NCBI RefSeq assembly: GCF_021556435.1
Contig: NZ_JAKGCU010000002.1
Coordinates: 186,001-250,000, forward strand
Source: Gordonia tangerina
GTDB taxonomy: Bacteria > Actinomycetota > Actinomycetes > Mycobacteriales > Mycobacteriaceae
Reading direction: 5' to 3'
DNA length: 64,000 nucleotides
The position numbers and the translations under genes were made by a program. Below, piece after piece: positions 51,805 to 59,990 of the stretch. Each line of letters begins with the position of its first letter. The first letter of the stretch is position 1. A model generated the notes under the pieces. It searched no databases. It saw nothing but the letters and a program-made list of their open reading frames with translations, and was not told the origin of the DNA.

Positions 51805-51929
51805 GTCTGCTCCTCACCACGTCTGCACGATCCGCACCCTGAGGGGACGGGGCGTCGATTGTCCCCCAGTATCGGGCGTCGGGCAGCGCAGTTCGCCACC
51901 GGGTCCGGACGAGATCGTCGCCGGGCGGA

Positions 51930-51967
51930 GTTCACCACGTCACATTCCACCGAACGGCCAGGTGAAC
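51930..51967. promoter_or_regulatory. GTTCACC inverted repeat in the thyX-phoD gap
   Basis: GTTCACC (51930-51936) is mirrored by GGTGAAC (51961-51967) 24 bp away, and GTTCGG follows the second arm on the minus strand. GTTCACC-like repeats form PHO boxes in actinobacteria, and phoD is a typical phosphate-starvation gene. The gap (51805-52121, 317 bp) holds both divergent promoters and no gene that I can see. Confidence 0.3.
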
Positions 51968-52121
51968 GTTCGGCGACGAGGTGGCAAAACACCCAGCAGG
52001 TCAGATGACCCGTTGTCCCGATCGCTCGCTACCGCCGAGCAACATGGCGCATGATGTTCGGCGATGTGTCAGTAGCGCCTGATCCGGCCCCGCCGGAAGT
52101 GGCGCCCGATGTGGGGGAATC

Positions 52122-53807
52122 ATGTCCGTTCAGTCATCCAGTCAGAATCATGAGCGGGCCGCCACCTCGCGCCGGGCCTTCCTCCGGACCAGTGCCGTGG
52201 TCACCGGGGCTGCGGCACTTCCGGTCGTGGCCGGCAGAGCGACTGCGGCCCCGGCATCTACTGCGGTCTTCGCACATGGGGTCGCTTCCGGGGACCCGCT
52301 GCCCGATGGGGTCATCCTCTGGACCAGGGTGACCCCGACCCCCGCAGCGCGACCGGGTTCGGGCCTCGGTCCGGCCACCGGGGTCACGTGGGAGGTCGCG
52401 CGCGACGACTCGTTCGCCACGGTCGTCGCCTCTGGCACCGTCACCACGGCGGCGGGCACCGACCACACCGTGAAGGTCGACGTCGCCGGCTTGGCCGCGA
52501 ACACCCGATACACCTACCGATTCCGAGTGACGTCCGGCCCGGCAACCGGAGCGATGTCCCCCGTGGGATACACCCGGACCGCGCCCGCGCCCAACGCCGA
52601 CGTGAGCCGCGTCCGGTTCGGCGTGGTCTCGTGTTCCAACTGGGAAGCAGGCTATTTCGGGGCGTACCGTCATCTCCGCGCTCATCGCGACCTCACCGCG
52701 GTCGTGCACCTCGGCGACTACTTCTACGAATACGAGAGCGACGGATACACCGGCAAGTCCGGAGTGGTGCGCGCCACCTCCCCCACCAACGAGACCGTGA
52801 CCCTACGCGATTATCGGATGCGGCACGCGCAGTACAAGACCGACCCGGATCTCGCCGAGCTACATCGCCGTGTGCCGTGGATCTGCACCTGGGACGATCA
52901 CGAGTCCGCCAACGACTCTTGGAAGGGTGGCGCCGAGAACCACGACGCGAGCGAGGGCCCCTGGGGGACACGGAAAGCGGCGTCGGAGAAGGCGTACTAC
53001 GAGTGGATGCCGGTGCGCCCCGCCGCCGGACCGAACGGCCGGCACCTTTACCGGCGCCTCGGCTTCGGTCGCCTGTTGGAACTGTCGATGCTCGACCTGC
53101 GCACCTACCGCGATGAGCAGGTCTCTGCCACGTCGCGGCGTGTCGACGACCCGTCCCGCAGCATCACCGGGGCCGCCCAGATGGGTTGGCTGACGGAGGG
53201 TTTGACCTCGTCGACGACGCGATGGCGAATCGTCGGCAACCCGGTGATGATCTCGCCGGTGCTGGTTCCGCCGCTCGACGAACGAAACGCCGCCGCCCTC
53301 ACTGAGGTGCTCGGGCTGCCCAGGCAGGGCGTCCCCTACAACGCCGATCAATGGGACGGCTACACCGCCGACCGCACCCGGCTGCTCGACGCCATCCGGA
53401 CCAACAACGTAGACAACGTGGTGTTCATCACCGGTGACATCCATTCATCCTGGGCCTGCGACATCCCGGCCGACCCCGCTCGCTATCCGGCCGCCGGTAC
53501 CGTCGCCACCGAATTGGTGGTGCCGTCGGTGACCTCGTCGAACGTCGACGACATTCTCGGGGTCCCCGAGCACACCGTGGGCAATGCGGTCCCCGCCGCG
53601 ATCATGACCGCCAACCGACATGTGCGCTGGAACGACTTCGACGCGCACGGCTACGCGGTGCTCACCGTCACGCCGGCCGCCGCCCAGATGGACTGGTATT
53701 TCGTCAACGACAAGACCGATCCGCAGACGGGCCGGTACCACGCGCGGTCGTTTCGGGTGGCCCCGGGAAGCCAACGCGTCCAGTCGGTTTCGCAGCCACA
53801 GGACTGA
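52122..53807 (+). CDS. phoD: PhoD-type alkaline phosphatase, Tat-exported
   Basis: A 561-residue PhoD phosphodiesterase/phosphatase that releases phosphate from organic esters outside the cell. Twin-arginine signal SRRAFLR (Arg17-Arg18) leads to cleavage near ATA-AP (about 42). Metal-binding motifs are HLGDYFYEYE, TWDDHESANDSW and ITGDIHSSW, as in Fe3+/Ca2+ PhoD enzymes. An N-terminal fibronectin-like PhoD_N domain (about 50-160) precedes the catalytic domain. ATG at 52122; likely induced by phosphate starvation. Confidence 0.93.
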   Translation: MSVQSSSQNHERAATSRRAFLRTSAVVTGAAALPVVAGRATAAPASTAVFAHGVASGDPLPDGVILWTRVTPTPAARPGSGLGPATGVTWEVARDDSFATVVASGTVTTAAGTDHTVKVDVAGLAANTRYTYRFRVTSGPATGAMSPVGYTRTAPAPNADVSRVRFGVVSCSNWEAGYFGAYRHLRAHRDLTAVVHLGDYFYEYESDGYTGKSGVVRATSPTNETVTLRDYRMRHAQYKTDPDLAELHRRVPWICTWDDHESANDSWKGGAENHDASEGPWGTRKAASEKAYYEWMPVRPAAGPNGRHLYRRLGFGRLLELSMLDLRTYRDEQVSATSRRVDDPSRSITGAAQMGWLTEGLTSSTTRWRIVGNPVMISPVLVPPLDERNAAALTEVLGLPRQGVPYNADQWDGYTADRTRLLDAIRTNNVDNVVFITGDIHSSWACDIPADPARYPAAGTVATELVVPSVTSSNVDDILGVPEHTVGNAVPAAIMTANRHVRWNDFDAHGYAVLTVTPAAAQMDWYFVNDKTDPQTGRYHARSFRVAPGSQRVQSVSQPQD

Positions 53808-53839
53808 CCGACAGCACGTCGCCCTGCTCCTGCTCGACC

Positions 53840-54769
53840 TCAGCGAACAACGCTGTCGATACTGCTGTCGAGTAGCTCCGCAATCCTCGAGAATGCCGCA
53901 GCCGACGGGTGCATCTCGTCCTGCCAGTCAGAACGGTAGTCGTCCGCGCTGTTCGCAAGCACCGGGCGCACATCGACGTAGTGCAACACCGGGACGCTCC
54001 GCGCCAGCTGCGCGAGCACCGCGTTGTAGTGACCGATGACCTGGGAGACGATTAGTGTCATCGCTTCGATGTCCCGGTCGCGATCGAGCCCCTTCCGCTC
54101 GAATGCGGGCGCCAGCCACGGGCCGGGAAGCAGCCCGATACCCTTGAACGCCCTTCCTGTCGGCCGCGCATTGCCATAACCATGAATGAAGATCGGGATG
54201 TCGTCCCGTCTGAAGTAGCGCTGCGAGAACTCCTGAATGCTGCCTGTCAACGAGAGCACGGCGTTCCGAATGCGCACCCCCAGCACATGATCCATGACCT
54301 CGGTCGCGGCGCGGGCACCGCCGGGGGAACGCGCATGCTCCAACAGCATTGCGAACTCCGGGCCAGCGATATCGTTTCCGCCGCCCGAGATCAGGAACGC
54401 TGTCGGCCCCGGCCTCACATCCGAATCCCCGGGACCGTCGATACCAAGTCCTGAACTCCGCGCCAGCCGCTCACACTCTCGCCGTAACCCCTCGAGTTGC
54501 CAGGCTTCGAATGCCATGGCCTCGACATCGTGCCCGAAGCGGGCCACTGACCTGACGTCCCAGTTCATCTCACGCAGGCAGCGCACTACATCCGCACCGG
54601 GGTAGTCGAACCACGAATCCCCCTCCGCGATCAGGGTGCCCTTCGGTTCCTCGTGAAGAGCCGCCTTCACGTTGAGTTCCGGCGGATGGAGCAAATCCTG
54701 AGCCAACCGTCGCCCGTGTGCCAGGTAGGGTTCGATCGCCTCAGGCGGCAACGCATCCGACTGTGACAT
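53840..54769 (-). CDS. SGNH/GDSL-family hydrolase, cytoplasmic
   Basis: A 309-residue hydrolase. Block I is EGDSWFDYP (nucleophile Ser52), block III is SGGGND (Asn132), and block V is DEMHPS (Asp283, His286), a complete SGNH catalytic set. HGYGNARP near 195 is an unusual extra motif. There is no signal peptide or membrane segment, so it should act in the cytoplasm unless exported otherwise. Substrate unknown; esterase or lipase activity is likely. ATG at 54769. The flanking DNA is less GC-rich than its neighbours, which may indicate transfer. Confidence 0.78.
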   Translation of the reverse strand: MSQSDALPPEAIEPYLAHGRRLAQDLLHPPELNVKAALHEEPKGTLIAEGDSWFDYPGADVVRCLREMNWDVRSVARFGHDVEAMAFEAWQLEGLRRECERLARSSGLGIDGPGDSDVRPGPTAFLISGGGNDIAGPEFAMLLEHARSPGGARAATEVMDHVLGVRIRNAVLSLTGSIQEFSQRYFRRDDIPIFIHGYGNARPTGRAFKGIGLLPGPWLAPAFERKGLDRDRDIEAMTLIVSQVIGHYNAVLAQLARSVPVLHYVDVRPVLANSADDYRSDWQDEMHPSAAAFSRIAELLDSSIDSVVR

Positions 54770-54776
54770 GGCGCTC

Positions 54777-54793
54777 CCATCGTCTTTCGATGG
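54777..54793. promoter_or_regulatory. Small inverted repeat before the SGNH gene
   Basis: CCATCG (54777-54782) pairs with CGATGG (54788-54793) across five bases, 7 bp upstream of the start codon at 54769. It could be an operator or an RNA hairpin in the leader. It covers the place where a ribosome site would be expected. Confidence 0.4.
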
Positions 54794-54847
54794 ATTCTCG
54801 CCCGGGCGGCAGCCTGCGATTCGTGGAATTCAGGGTTATTAGATCGT

Positions 54848-55609
54848 TCAGCCGACGATCGCCGACAGCTTTTCATGGGTGTCGCGCCACCCGTCCACGG
54901 CGATCGAGGTGATACCGAGATCCTGGACCGGCCGATCGTTGCCGCCCTCGTCCAGGCGATCGCCGAAGAAGAGGATGTCGTCGATGCCCAGCTCCAGGAT
55001 GTCCATGAGTTTGCGAGCGCCGTAGGCCTTGTCGATGCCTTTCTTGGTGACATCGACCGATGTTGAACCGCCGCTACGCACCTCGAGGTCGGGCAGCCGC
55101 TGCGCTGCGTAGGCGCGCAGCGACTCCTTCTTCGCACCGTCGGGATCCCAGGCGGCCTTCGCGTCGACCGGCGCGGTCTGTCCGAGTGCGCTGAAAGTTA
55201 TCTGGCTACCGCGGTCCTCCAGGATCGGGCCCCAGGTCTCGGTCTCCCACAGACCGAGTTCTTGCGCCCCGGTTTCGAGGACATTGAGGGTGCGCTGCTT
55301 CTCGTCGTCGGTGAGGTACTCCGCGTAGACCGTCTCCCACCCGGCGCCCGACCAGCGGACGTACTGGGTTCCGCAGGTGGGCATCAGGTGTAGGTTGCCG
55401 GCTCCCGCAAACTCCCCGAGCCGCGCGATCACCTGCTTTTCGAACTGCGTGAACCGCCCACCGGAGATGACACAGCCCATGGTGTCGTCGAGCATCCGGG
55501 CCAGCACGGCGGCCATCTCATCTGGCAGCGGACTCTTGGACGGCGCCAGGGTGTCGTCGAGGTCGAACATGACCAGCGAATAGTCCTTGCCCTGGTACGA
55601 AACCGTCAT
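54848..55609 (-). CDS. HAD-superfamily (class IIB) phosphatase
   Basis: A 253-residue HAD hydrolase. Motif I is MFDLDDT (Asp16, Asp18), motif II is VISGGRF, and motif IV is FFGDRLDEGGND; the cap region between resembles Cof-type and phosphomannomutase-like enzymes. It probably dephosphorylates a sugar phosphate or nucleotide, but the substrate is not clear. The ATG at 55609 (MTVSYQGKDYS) is the family start. Lies between the SGNH gene and a TetR regulator, all minus strand. Confidence 0.85.
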   Translation of the reverse strand: MTVSYQGKDYSLVMFDLDDTLAPSKSPLPDEMAAVLARMLDDTMGCVISGGRFTQFEKQVIARLGEFAGAGNLHLMPTCGTQYVRWSGAGWETVYAEYLTDDEKQRTLNVLETGAQELGLWETETWGPILEDRGSQITFSALGQTAPVDAKAAWDPDGAKKESLRAYAAQRLPDLEVRSGGSTSVDVTKKGIDKAYGARKLMDILELGIDDILFFGDRLDEGGNDRPVQDLGITSIAVDGWRDTHEKLSAIVG

Positions 55610-55705
55610 CGTCTGCCTTTCCGGTCGCCGACGCCAGTCGGCACGAACGTGTCGACAGCAGCATGTCATTGTCCGGCCGGCCACGCACGAACGGGTGGAC
55701 CGAGA

Positions 55706-56308
55706 TCACCTCACATCGGCCGCATCCGGCGCCACCACTGCCGACCTCGCAGTCGCTTCGAGCAGCGCGAGTGCCGACTCGGTGTCCACTCGCGCGAGCA
55801 CGTTCGCCGCGATCACCGCCCCCGCCACCGATCGAGCGCGTGCCTCGACAACACGCTCAGGCGCCGACGAATCCGCTGCGCGGGCCCCGGCCAACACCGC
55901 ATCGAGCAGTTCACGGTGGTACGCGGCGATCACTTCGCGCACGGCCGAGTCGTCACCCAGCGACGTCGCCGCCGTCCCCAATAGCAGGCATCCGGTCGGT
56001 TCGTCGGAGTCGGCGCGCTGTTCGATCGCCACACCGAGGTCGCGGAGGTAGTCCTGGAGCGCATGCGGCGACACCCGGTCGCCGGTGAGACCACGCAGGC
56101 GCGGCCGGACGACGGTATCGAGGTAATCGAGAACTGCGGCGTCGAACAAGCCCCGCATGCTGCCGAACGCATGGTAGACGCTCGACCGCGACAGCCCCGT
56201 CGCGCGTTCGACATCGGTCACCGAGACCTTGTCGAAACCGTTTCGCCAGAACAGATTCCGCGCTCGGGAGATCACGTTTGCGGCGTCATAGCCCGGGTGG
56301 CGACCCAT
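55706..56308 (-). CDS. TetR-family regulator
   Basis: A 200-residue TetR repressor. The N-terminal helix-turn-helix has GFDKVSVTDVERATGLSRSSVYHAFGSMRGLF. The C-terminal ligand domain is Ala-rich with GCLLLGTAATSLGDD. It diverges from the medium-chain oxidoreductase gene, its likeliest target. I used the ATG at 56308; a GTG at 56314 is two codons upstream. The 90-bp shared gap contains GTCG-N6-CGAC, a weak candidate operator. Confidence 0.85.
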   Translation of the reverse strand: MGRHPGYDAANVISRARNLFWRNGFDKVSVTDVERATGLSRSSVYHAFGSMRGLFDAAVLDYLDTVVRPRLRGLTGDRVSPHALQDYLRDLGVAIEQRADSDEPTGCLLLGTAATSLGDDSAVREVIAAYHRELLDAVLAGARAADSSAPERVVEARARSVAGAVIAANVLARVDTESALALLEATARSAVVAPDAADVR

Positions 56309-56398
56309 ACCCACTCCCTCGCTCGGTTGTCGTTTCGGCGACTCGATCTCTATTCTGGACCGAGCAGTTCACAATTGCCAACTCAGCGGGAGGTTCCG

Positions 56399-57412
56399 AT
56401 GACCGTGACCAGCACCCAGATCCAACTCGTCAACCGACCGACCGGCTGGCCCGAACCCAAGGACTTCAGCACTGTCACCGTCGAGTACGGCGACCTCGCG
56501 GCAGGCCAGGTCCGGGTCGCCAACGAGTTCATCTCGGTCGACCCGTACATGCGTGGGCGGATGATCGACACCCGCAGCTACATCCCGCCGTTCCAGCTCG
56601 ACGAGACGATGACGGGCGGCGCGGTGGGTCGCGTCGTCGCCACGACGGTCGACGACCTGCCCGTCGGCACACTCGTCAGCCACATGCTCGGCTGGCGCGA
56701 CGTCACTCAGGCGGATGCGGGTGAGTTCCGCGCGCTACCCGAACCCCCCACGGGTGCAGCGTCGTCGATCTATCTCGGTGTGTTGGGCATGACGGGGCTG
56801 ACCGCCTACGTGGGTCTGTTGACGATCGCATCGATGCAGCCCGGCGACACCGTGTTCATCTCGGGCGCAGCGGGCGCGGTGGGCACCGCCGCCGCACAGA
56901 TCGCCCGCCTCAAAGGCGCACACCGCGTCATCGGCTCGGCCGGGTCGGCAGAGAAGGTGGCACTGCTGACCGACCGATACGGGTATGACGCCGCGTTCAA
57001 CTACAAGGACGGTCCGGTGCGTCGACAGCTGCGCGATGCTGCGCCCGACGGGATCGACGTGTACTTCGACAACGTCGGCGGCGACCACCTCGAGGCGGCG
57101 CTCGACTCGTTCAACGACGGTGGCCGCGCCGCCCTCTGTGGCGCGATCGCACAGTACAACGCCACCAGCCGCACGCCGGGGCCATCGAACATGGCCAACA
57201 TCATCACCCGCGGATTGACGTTGCGTGGCTTCACCATCGGCAACCACTTCGACCAGGCCGGCGAGTTCAACCGGGAGATGAGCGGCTGGTTCGCCGACGG
57301 CAAGATCGTGCATGACGAGACAGTGGTGACGGGCATCGACAACGCGGTGGACGCCTTCCTCGGTCTCATGCGCGGGGAGAACACCGGAAAGATGGTCGTG
57401 CGCACGTCCTGA
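56399..57412 (+). CDS. MDR-family NADP-dependent oxidoreductase (CurA/leukotriene B4 dehydrogenase-like)
   Basis: A 337-residue zinc-free medium-chain reductase. VDPYMRGRM and the nucleotide loop SGAAGAVGTAAAQIARLKG are hallmarks, with FNYKDG and YFDNVGGDHLEAAL following. Relatives reduce the alpha,beta double bond of enones using NADPH. The start at 56399 has GGGAGG 6 bases upstream. Divergent from the TetR gene, so probably induced by electrophilic ligands. Confidence 0.9.
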   Translation: MTVTSTQIQLVNRPTGWPEPKDFSTVTVEYGDLAAGQVRVANEFISVDPYMRGRMIDTRSYIPPFQLDETMTGGAVGRVVATTVDDLPVGTLVSHMLGWRDVTQADAGEFRALPEPPTGAASSIYLGVLGMTGLTAYVGLLTIASMQPGDTVFISGAAGAVGTAAAQIARLKGAHRVIGSAGSAEKVALLTDRYGYDAAFNYKDGPVRRQLRDAAPDGIDVYFDNVGGDHLEAALDSFNDGGRAALCGAIAQYNATSRTPGPSNMANIITRGLTLRGFTIGNHFDQAGEFNREMSGWFADGKIVHDETVVTGIDNAVDAFLGLMRGENTGKMVVRTS

Positions 57413-57415
57413 CCG

Positions 57416-58639
57416 TCAGGCGCGAGCGATCTCGGCGCGCAACGCGCCGGCGAGATCGCCGCGTCCGCCGACGACCACGTCGTCGAGGCCCAGCCACCCG
57501 GCCATGTTTCGAAGGTCATCCGCGAGACGTTCGGCGACAACGGTTCTGGGGCGTTCGTCCTCGAGGAATGCGCCGAGCACGCGCAGCGTCCGCTCTCGAC
57601 GGTCCGCCTTGAGATCGACACGCGCGACGATGTCGTCATCCATCAGGTACGGCAGCACGTAATAGCCGTGGACACGTTTGTGCTCGGGCACGTAGATCTC
57701 GATGCGATAGTGGAAGTCGAAAAGCCGCTCGGTGCGCGGCCGGTAGAAGATGAGCGGATCGAAGGGTGACAGGATCGCCGAGCGTTCGACGCGGCGCGGG
57801 ATGCGGGCGTCGGCGTGAAGGTAGGCGGTGTCGCGCCAGCCTGCCACCGCCACCGGCGTCAGCACACCCGAGTCCACCAGGTCATCCACGGCGGGCCGGA
57901 CGTCGGCGGTCTTGGTCCGGTAGTAGTCGGCGAGATCGGCGATGGTCGCGACACCGAGTGCACGCCCGGCCTGTGCGGTGAGTTCACGGTGTGCGTCGGC
58001 ACGGTCGACACGTGCGGTGACCCCGGCACCGATGACCCGTTCGGCGAGATCGTAATGGCGCGCGAAGTTCTCGTTGCGCACCGCAGACAGGTCTCCGGCG
58101 GCGAACATGGCCTCGCAGACGTGTTTCACGTCGCCGCGATGCCACCAACCGCCGGGCTGACCCGGGACACGCTCGATTCCGAGATGATCCTCGATCTGTT
58201 TCGGGGTACTGGGCCCGCATTCGGCGATGACATCGTGCACATCGCAGGCGAGTTCGCGGTTGTTGCGCATCACCTCGCGGGTGTACCGATATCGTCCGTC
58301 ACGGAATTCATCTCTGCGCCAACCGAACAACGGCCAGTCCTCGATCGGTATCAGTGCCGCCTCATGCGCCCAGTACTCCGCCAGCACGCGCGATCGGTGA
58401 CGCGGACGCCACGCTGCCCGATCCAACAACTGCATGTCGTAGACACCCAAGCGACTGAACAGCGGCATGTAGTGCGCGCGGACCGCGATGTTGACCGAGT
58501 CCATCTGGAGCAAACGAGTGCGCCCCACGACGCGTCGCAGATGTGCCAGGGTCGGCGCGACCGTCGGCAACCGATCGGTGAAACCCTGCGCTGCCAGCGC
58601 GATCCGACGTGCCTGATGGATTGAGAGTGCGCGAGTCAT
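57416..58639 (-). CDS. YcaQ-family DNA glycosylase-like winged-helix protein
   Basis: A 407-residue HTH_42/YcaQ-family protein. SIHQARRIALAAQGF, LQMDSVNIAVRAHYMPLFSRLG and the EYWAHEAALIP segment are family signatures; the last includes a conserved His/Glu region. YcaQ in E. coli unhooks interstrand crosslinks, and relatives protect against genotoxins. The ATG at 58639 overlaps the dfrA stop by 4 bp, so it ends the thyA-dfrA operon. Only 3 bp separate it from the convergent oxidoreductase stop. Confidence 0.87.
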   Translation of the reverse strand: MTRALSIHQARRIALAAQGFTDRLPTVAPTLAHLRRVVGRTRLLQMDSVNIAVRAHYMPLFSRLGVYDMQLLDRAAWRPRHRSRVLAEYWAHEAALIPIEDWPLFGWRRDEFRDGRYRYTREVMRNNRELACDVHDVIAECGPSTPKQIEDHLGIERVPGQPGGWWHRGDVKHVCEAMFAAGDLSAVRNENFARHYDLAERVIGAGVTARVDRADAHRELTAQAGRALGVATIADLADYYRTKTADVRPAVDDLVDSGVLTPVAVAGWRDTAYLHADARIPRRVERSAILSPFDPLIFYRPRTERLFDFHYRIEIYVPEHKRVHGYYVLPYLMDDDIVARVDLKADRRERTLRVLGAFLEDERPRTVVAERLADDLRNMAGWLGLDDVVVGGRGDLAGALRAEIARA

Positions 58640-59145
58640 CCGCGCACGAGCGCATGTCTGACGTAATCGACGAATCGATACCGGGTTCCGGTCGACGACG
58701 TCTGCCACTCCCCTGTGTCCGATGTGTCCCACACGTACGGGTCGATTTCGGGCGCGAAGGTGTCCGCCGACTCCACCAGCATGTCGATCTCGGTGACCCG
58801 CAGATGTGTCGCGCTGGTCATCGCGACCTCATAGATCTGACCGCCACCGATGACCGTGACAGGCCCTGTGATGAGTTCGAGGGCGTCGTCGAGGGTGTGC
58901 ACGATCTCTGCGCCGGCGGCGTCCAACGCGGCCGATCGGGTGATGACCACGTTGCGACGATTGGGCAATGGTCGAAAACGGTCCGGCAGCGACTCCCAGG
59001 TCTTGCGTCCCATCACCACCGGATGGGTACCGGTCAGCTCGCGGAACCGCCGCATGTCCTCCGGCACATGCCAGGGAATGGTGTTGGCCCGGCCGATAGC
59101 GCCGCTGCGGTCCTGCGCCCACAACAGGGTGATGGTGGTGGCCAT
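58636..59145 (-). CDS. dfrA: Dihydrofolate reductase
   Basis: A 169-residue DHFR that regenerates tetrahydrofolate using NADPH, needed after ThyA action. GAIGRANTIPWHVPEDMRRFREL covers the substrate loop with the conserved Trp and Asp/Glu; VVMGRKTWESLP and VIGGGQIYEVA bind NADPH. The ATG at 59145 starts one base after the thyA stop (TGAGATG). Overlaps ycaQ downstream. Confidence 0.96.
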   Translation of the reverse strand: MATTITLLWAQDRSGAIGRANTIPWHVPEDMRRFRELTGTHPVVMGRKTWESLPDRFRPLPNRRNVVITRSAALDAAGAEIVHTLDDALELITGPVTVIGGGQIYEVAMTSATHLRVTEIDMLVESADTFAPEIDPYVWDTSDTGEWQTSSTGTRYRFVDYVRHALVRG

Positions 59146-59146
59146 C

Positions 59147-59980
59147 TCAGACCGCCACCGGCGCTTTGATTCCCGGGTGGGACTCATAGCCGACGACCGC
59201 GATGTCGTCGAAGTCGTAGTCGGAGATCGTCGCGGCTCGTCGAAGTTCGAGCCTCGGATAGGGATAGGGGTCCCGGGACAGCTGCAACTGCACCTGTTCG
59301 ACGTGATTGTCGTAGATGTGGCAGTCGCCGCCGGTCCACACGAAGTCGCCGACCTCGAGATCGGCCTGCTGGGCCATCATGTGGGTGAGCAGCGCATACG
59401 ACGCGATGTTGAACGGTACGCCGAGGAAGAGGTCGGCACTGCGCTGGTAGAGCTGACAGGACAACTTGCCGTCGGCGACGTAGAACTGGAAGAACGCGTG
59501 ACACGGCGGCAACGCCATCTGCGGGATCTCCCCGACATTCCAGGCGGACACGATGTTGCGCCGCGAATCGGGGTTCGTCTTGAGGAGTTCCAGCGCCGCC
59601 CCGATCTGATCGATGTGCTCACCCGACGGGGTGGGCCAGCTACGCCACTGGACGCCGTAGACCGGCCCGAGATCGCCGTCCGCGTCGGCCCACTCATCCC
59701 AGATGCTCACGCCACGCTCCTGCAACCACCGGACGTTGGAATCTCCGCGCAGAAACCACAGCAACTCGTAGATGATGGACTTCAGGTGCACCTTCTTGGT
59801 GGTGATCAGCGGGAAGCCCTCGGTGAGGTCATAGCGCAGCTGATGCCCGAACAGGCTGCGCGTCCCGGTTCCGGTGCGATCGGCCTTCGGCGTCCCCGTC
59901 TCGAGGACCAGGCGCAACAGATCCTCGTAGGGGGTCGGGACGCCCCCCGCCGGCGTGATGTCTCGGATGGCCGTACTCAC
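59147..59980 (-). CDS. thyA: Thymidylate synthase ThyA
   Basis: A 277-residue classical thymidylate synthase. The nucleophile Cys160 is in [18 protein letters not shown] (folate/phosphate loop), [19 protein letters not shown] and GDCHIYDNH are all intact. Starts at GTG 59980 with a weak GGAC. Produces dihydrofolate, recycled by the adjacent dfrA. It begins 10 bp after the monooxygenase stop, so some read-through from that gene is possible. Confidence 0.97.
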   Translation of the reverse strand: MSTAIRDITPAGGVPTPYEDLLRLVLETGTPKADRTGTGTRSLFGHQLRYDLTEGFPLITTKKVHLKSIIYELLWFLRGDSNVRWLQERGVSIWDEWADADGDLGPVYGVQWRSWPTPSGEHIDQIGAALELLKTNPDSRRNIVSAWNVGEIPQMALPPCHAFFQFYVADGKLSCQLYQRSADLFLGVPFNIASYALLTHMMAQQADLEVGDFVWTGGDCHIYDNHVEQVQLQLSRDPYPYPRLELRRAATISDYDFDDIAVVGYESHPGIKAPVAV

Positions 59981-59990
59981 GCCGTCCAGT

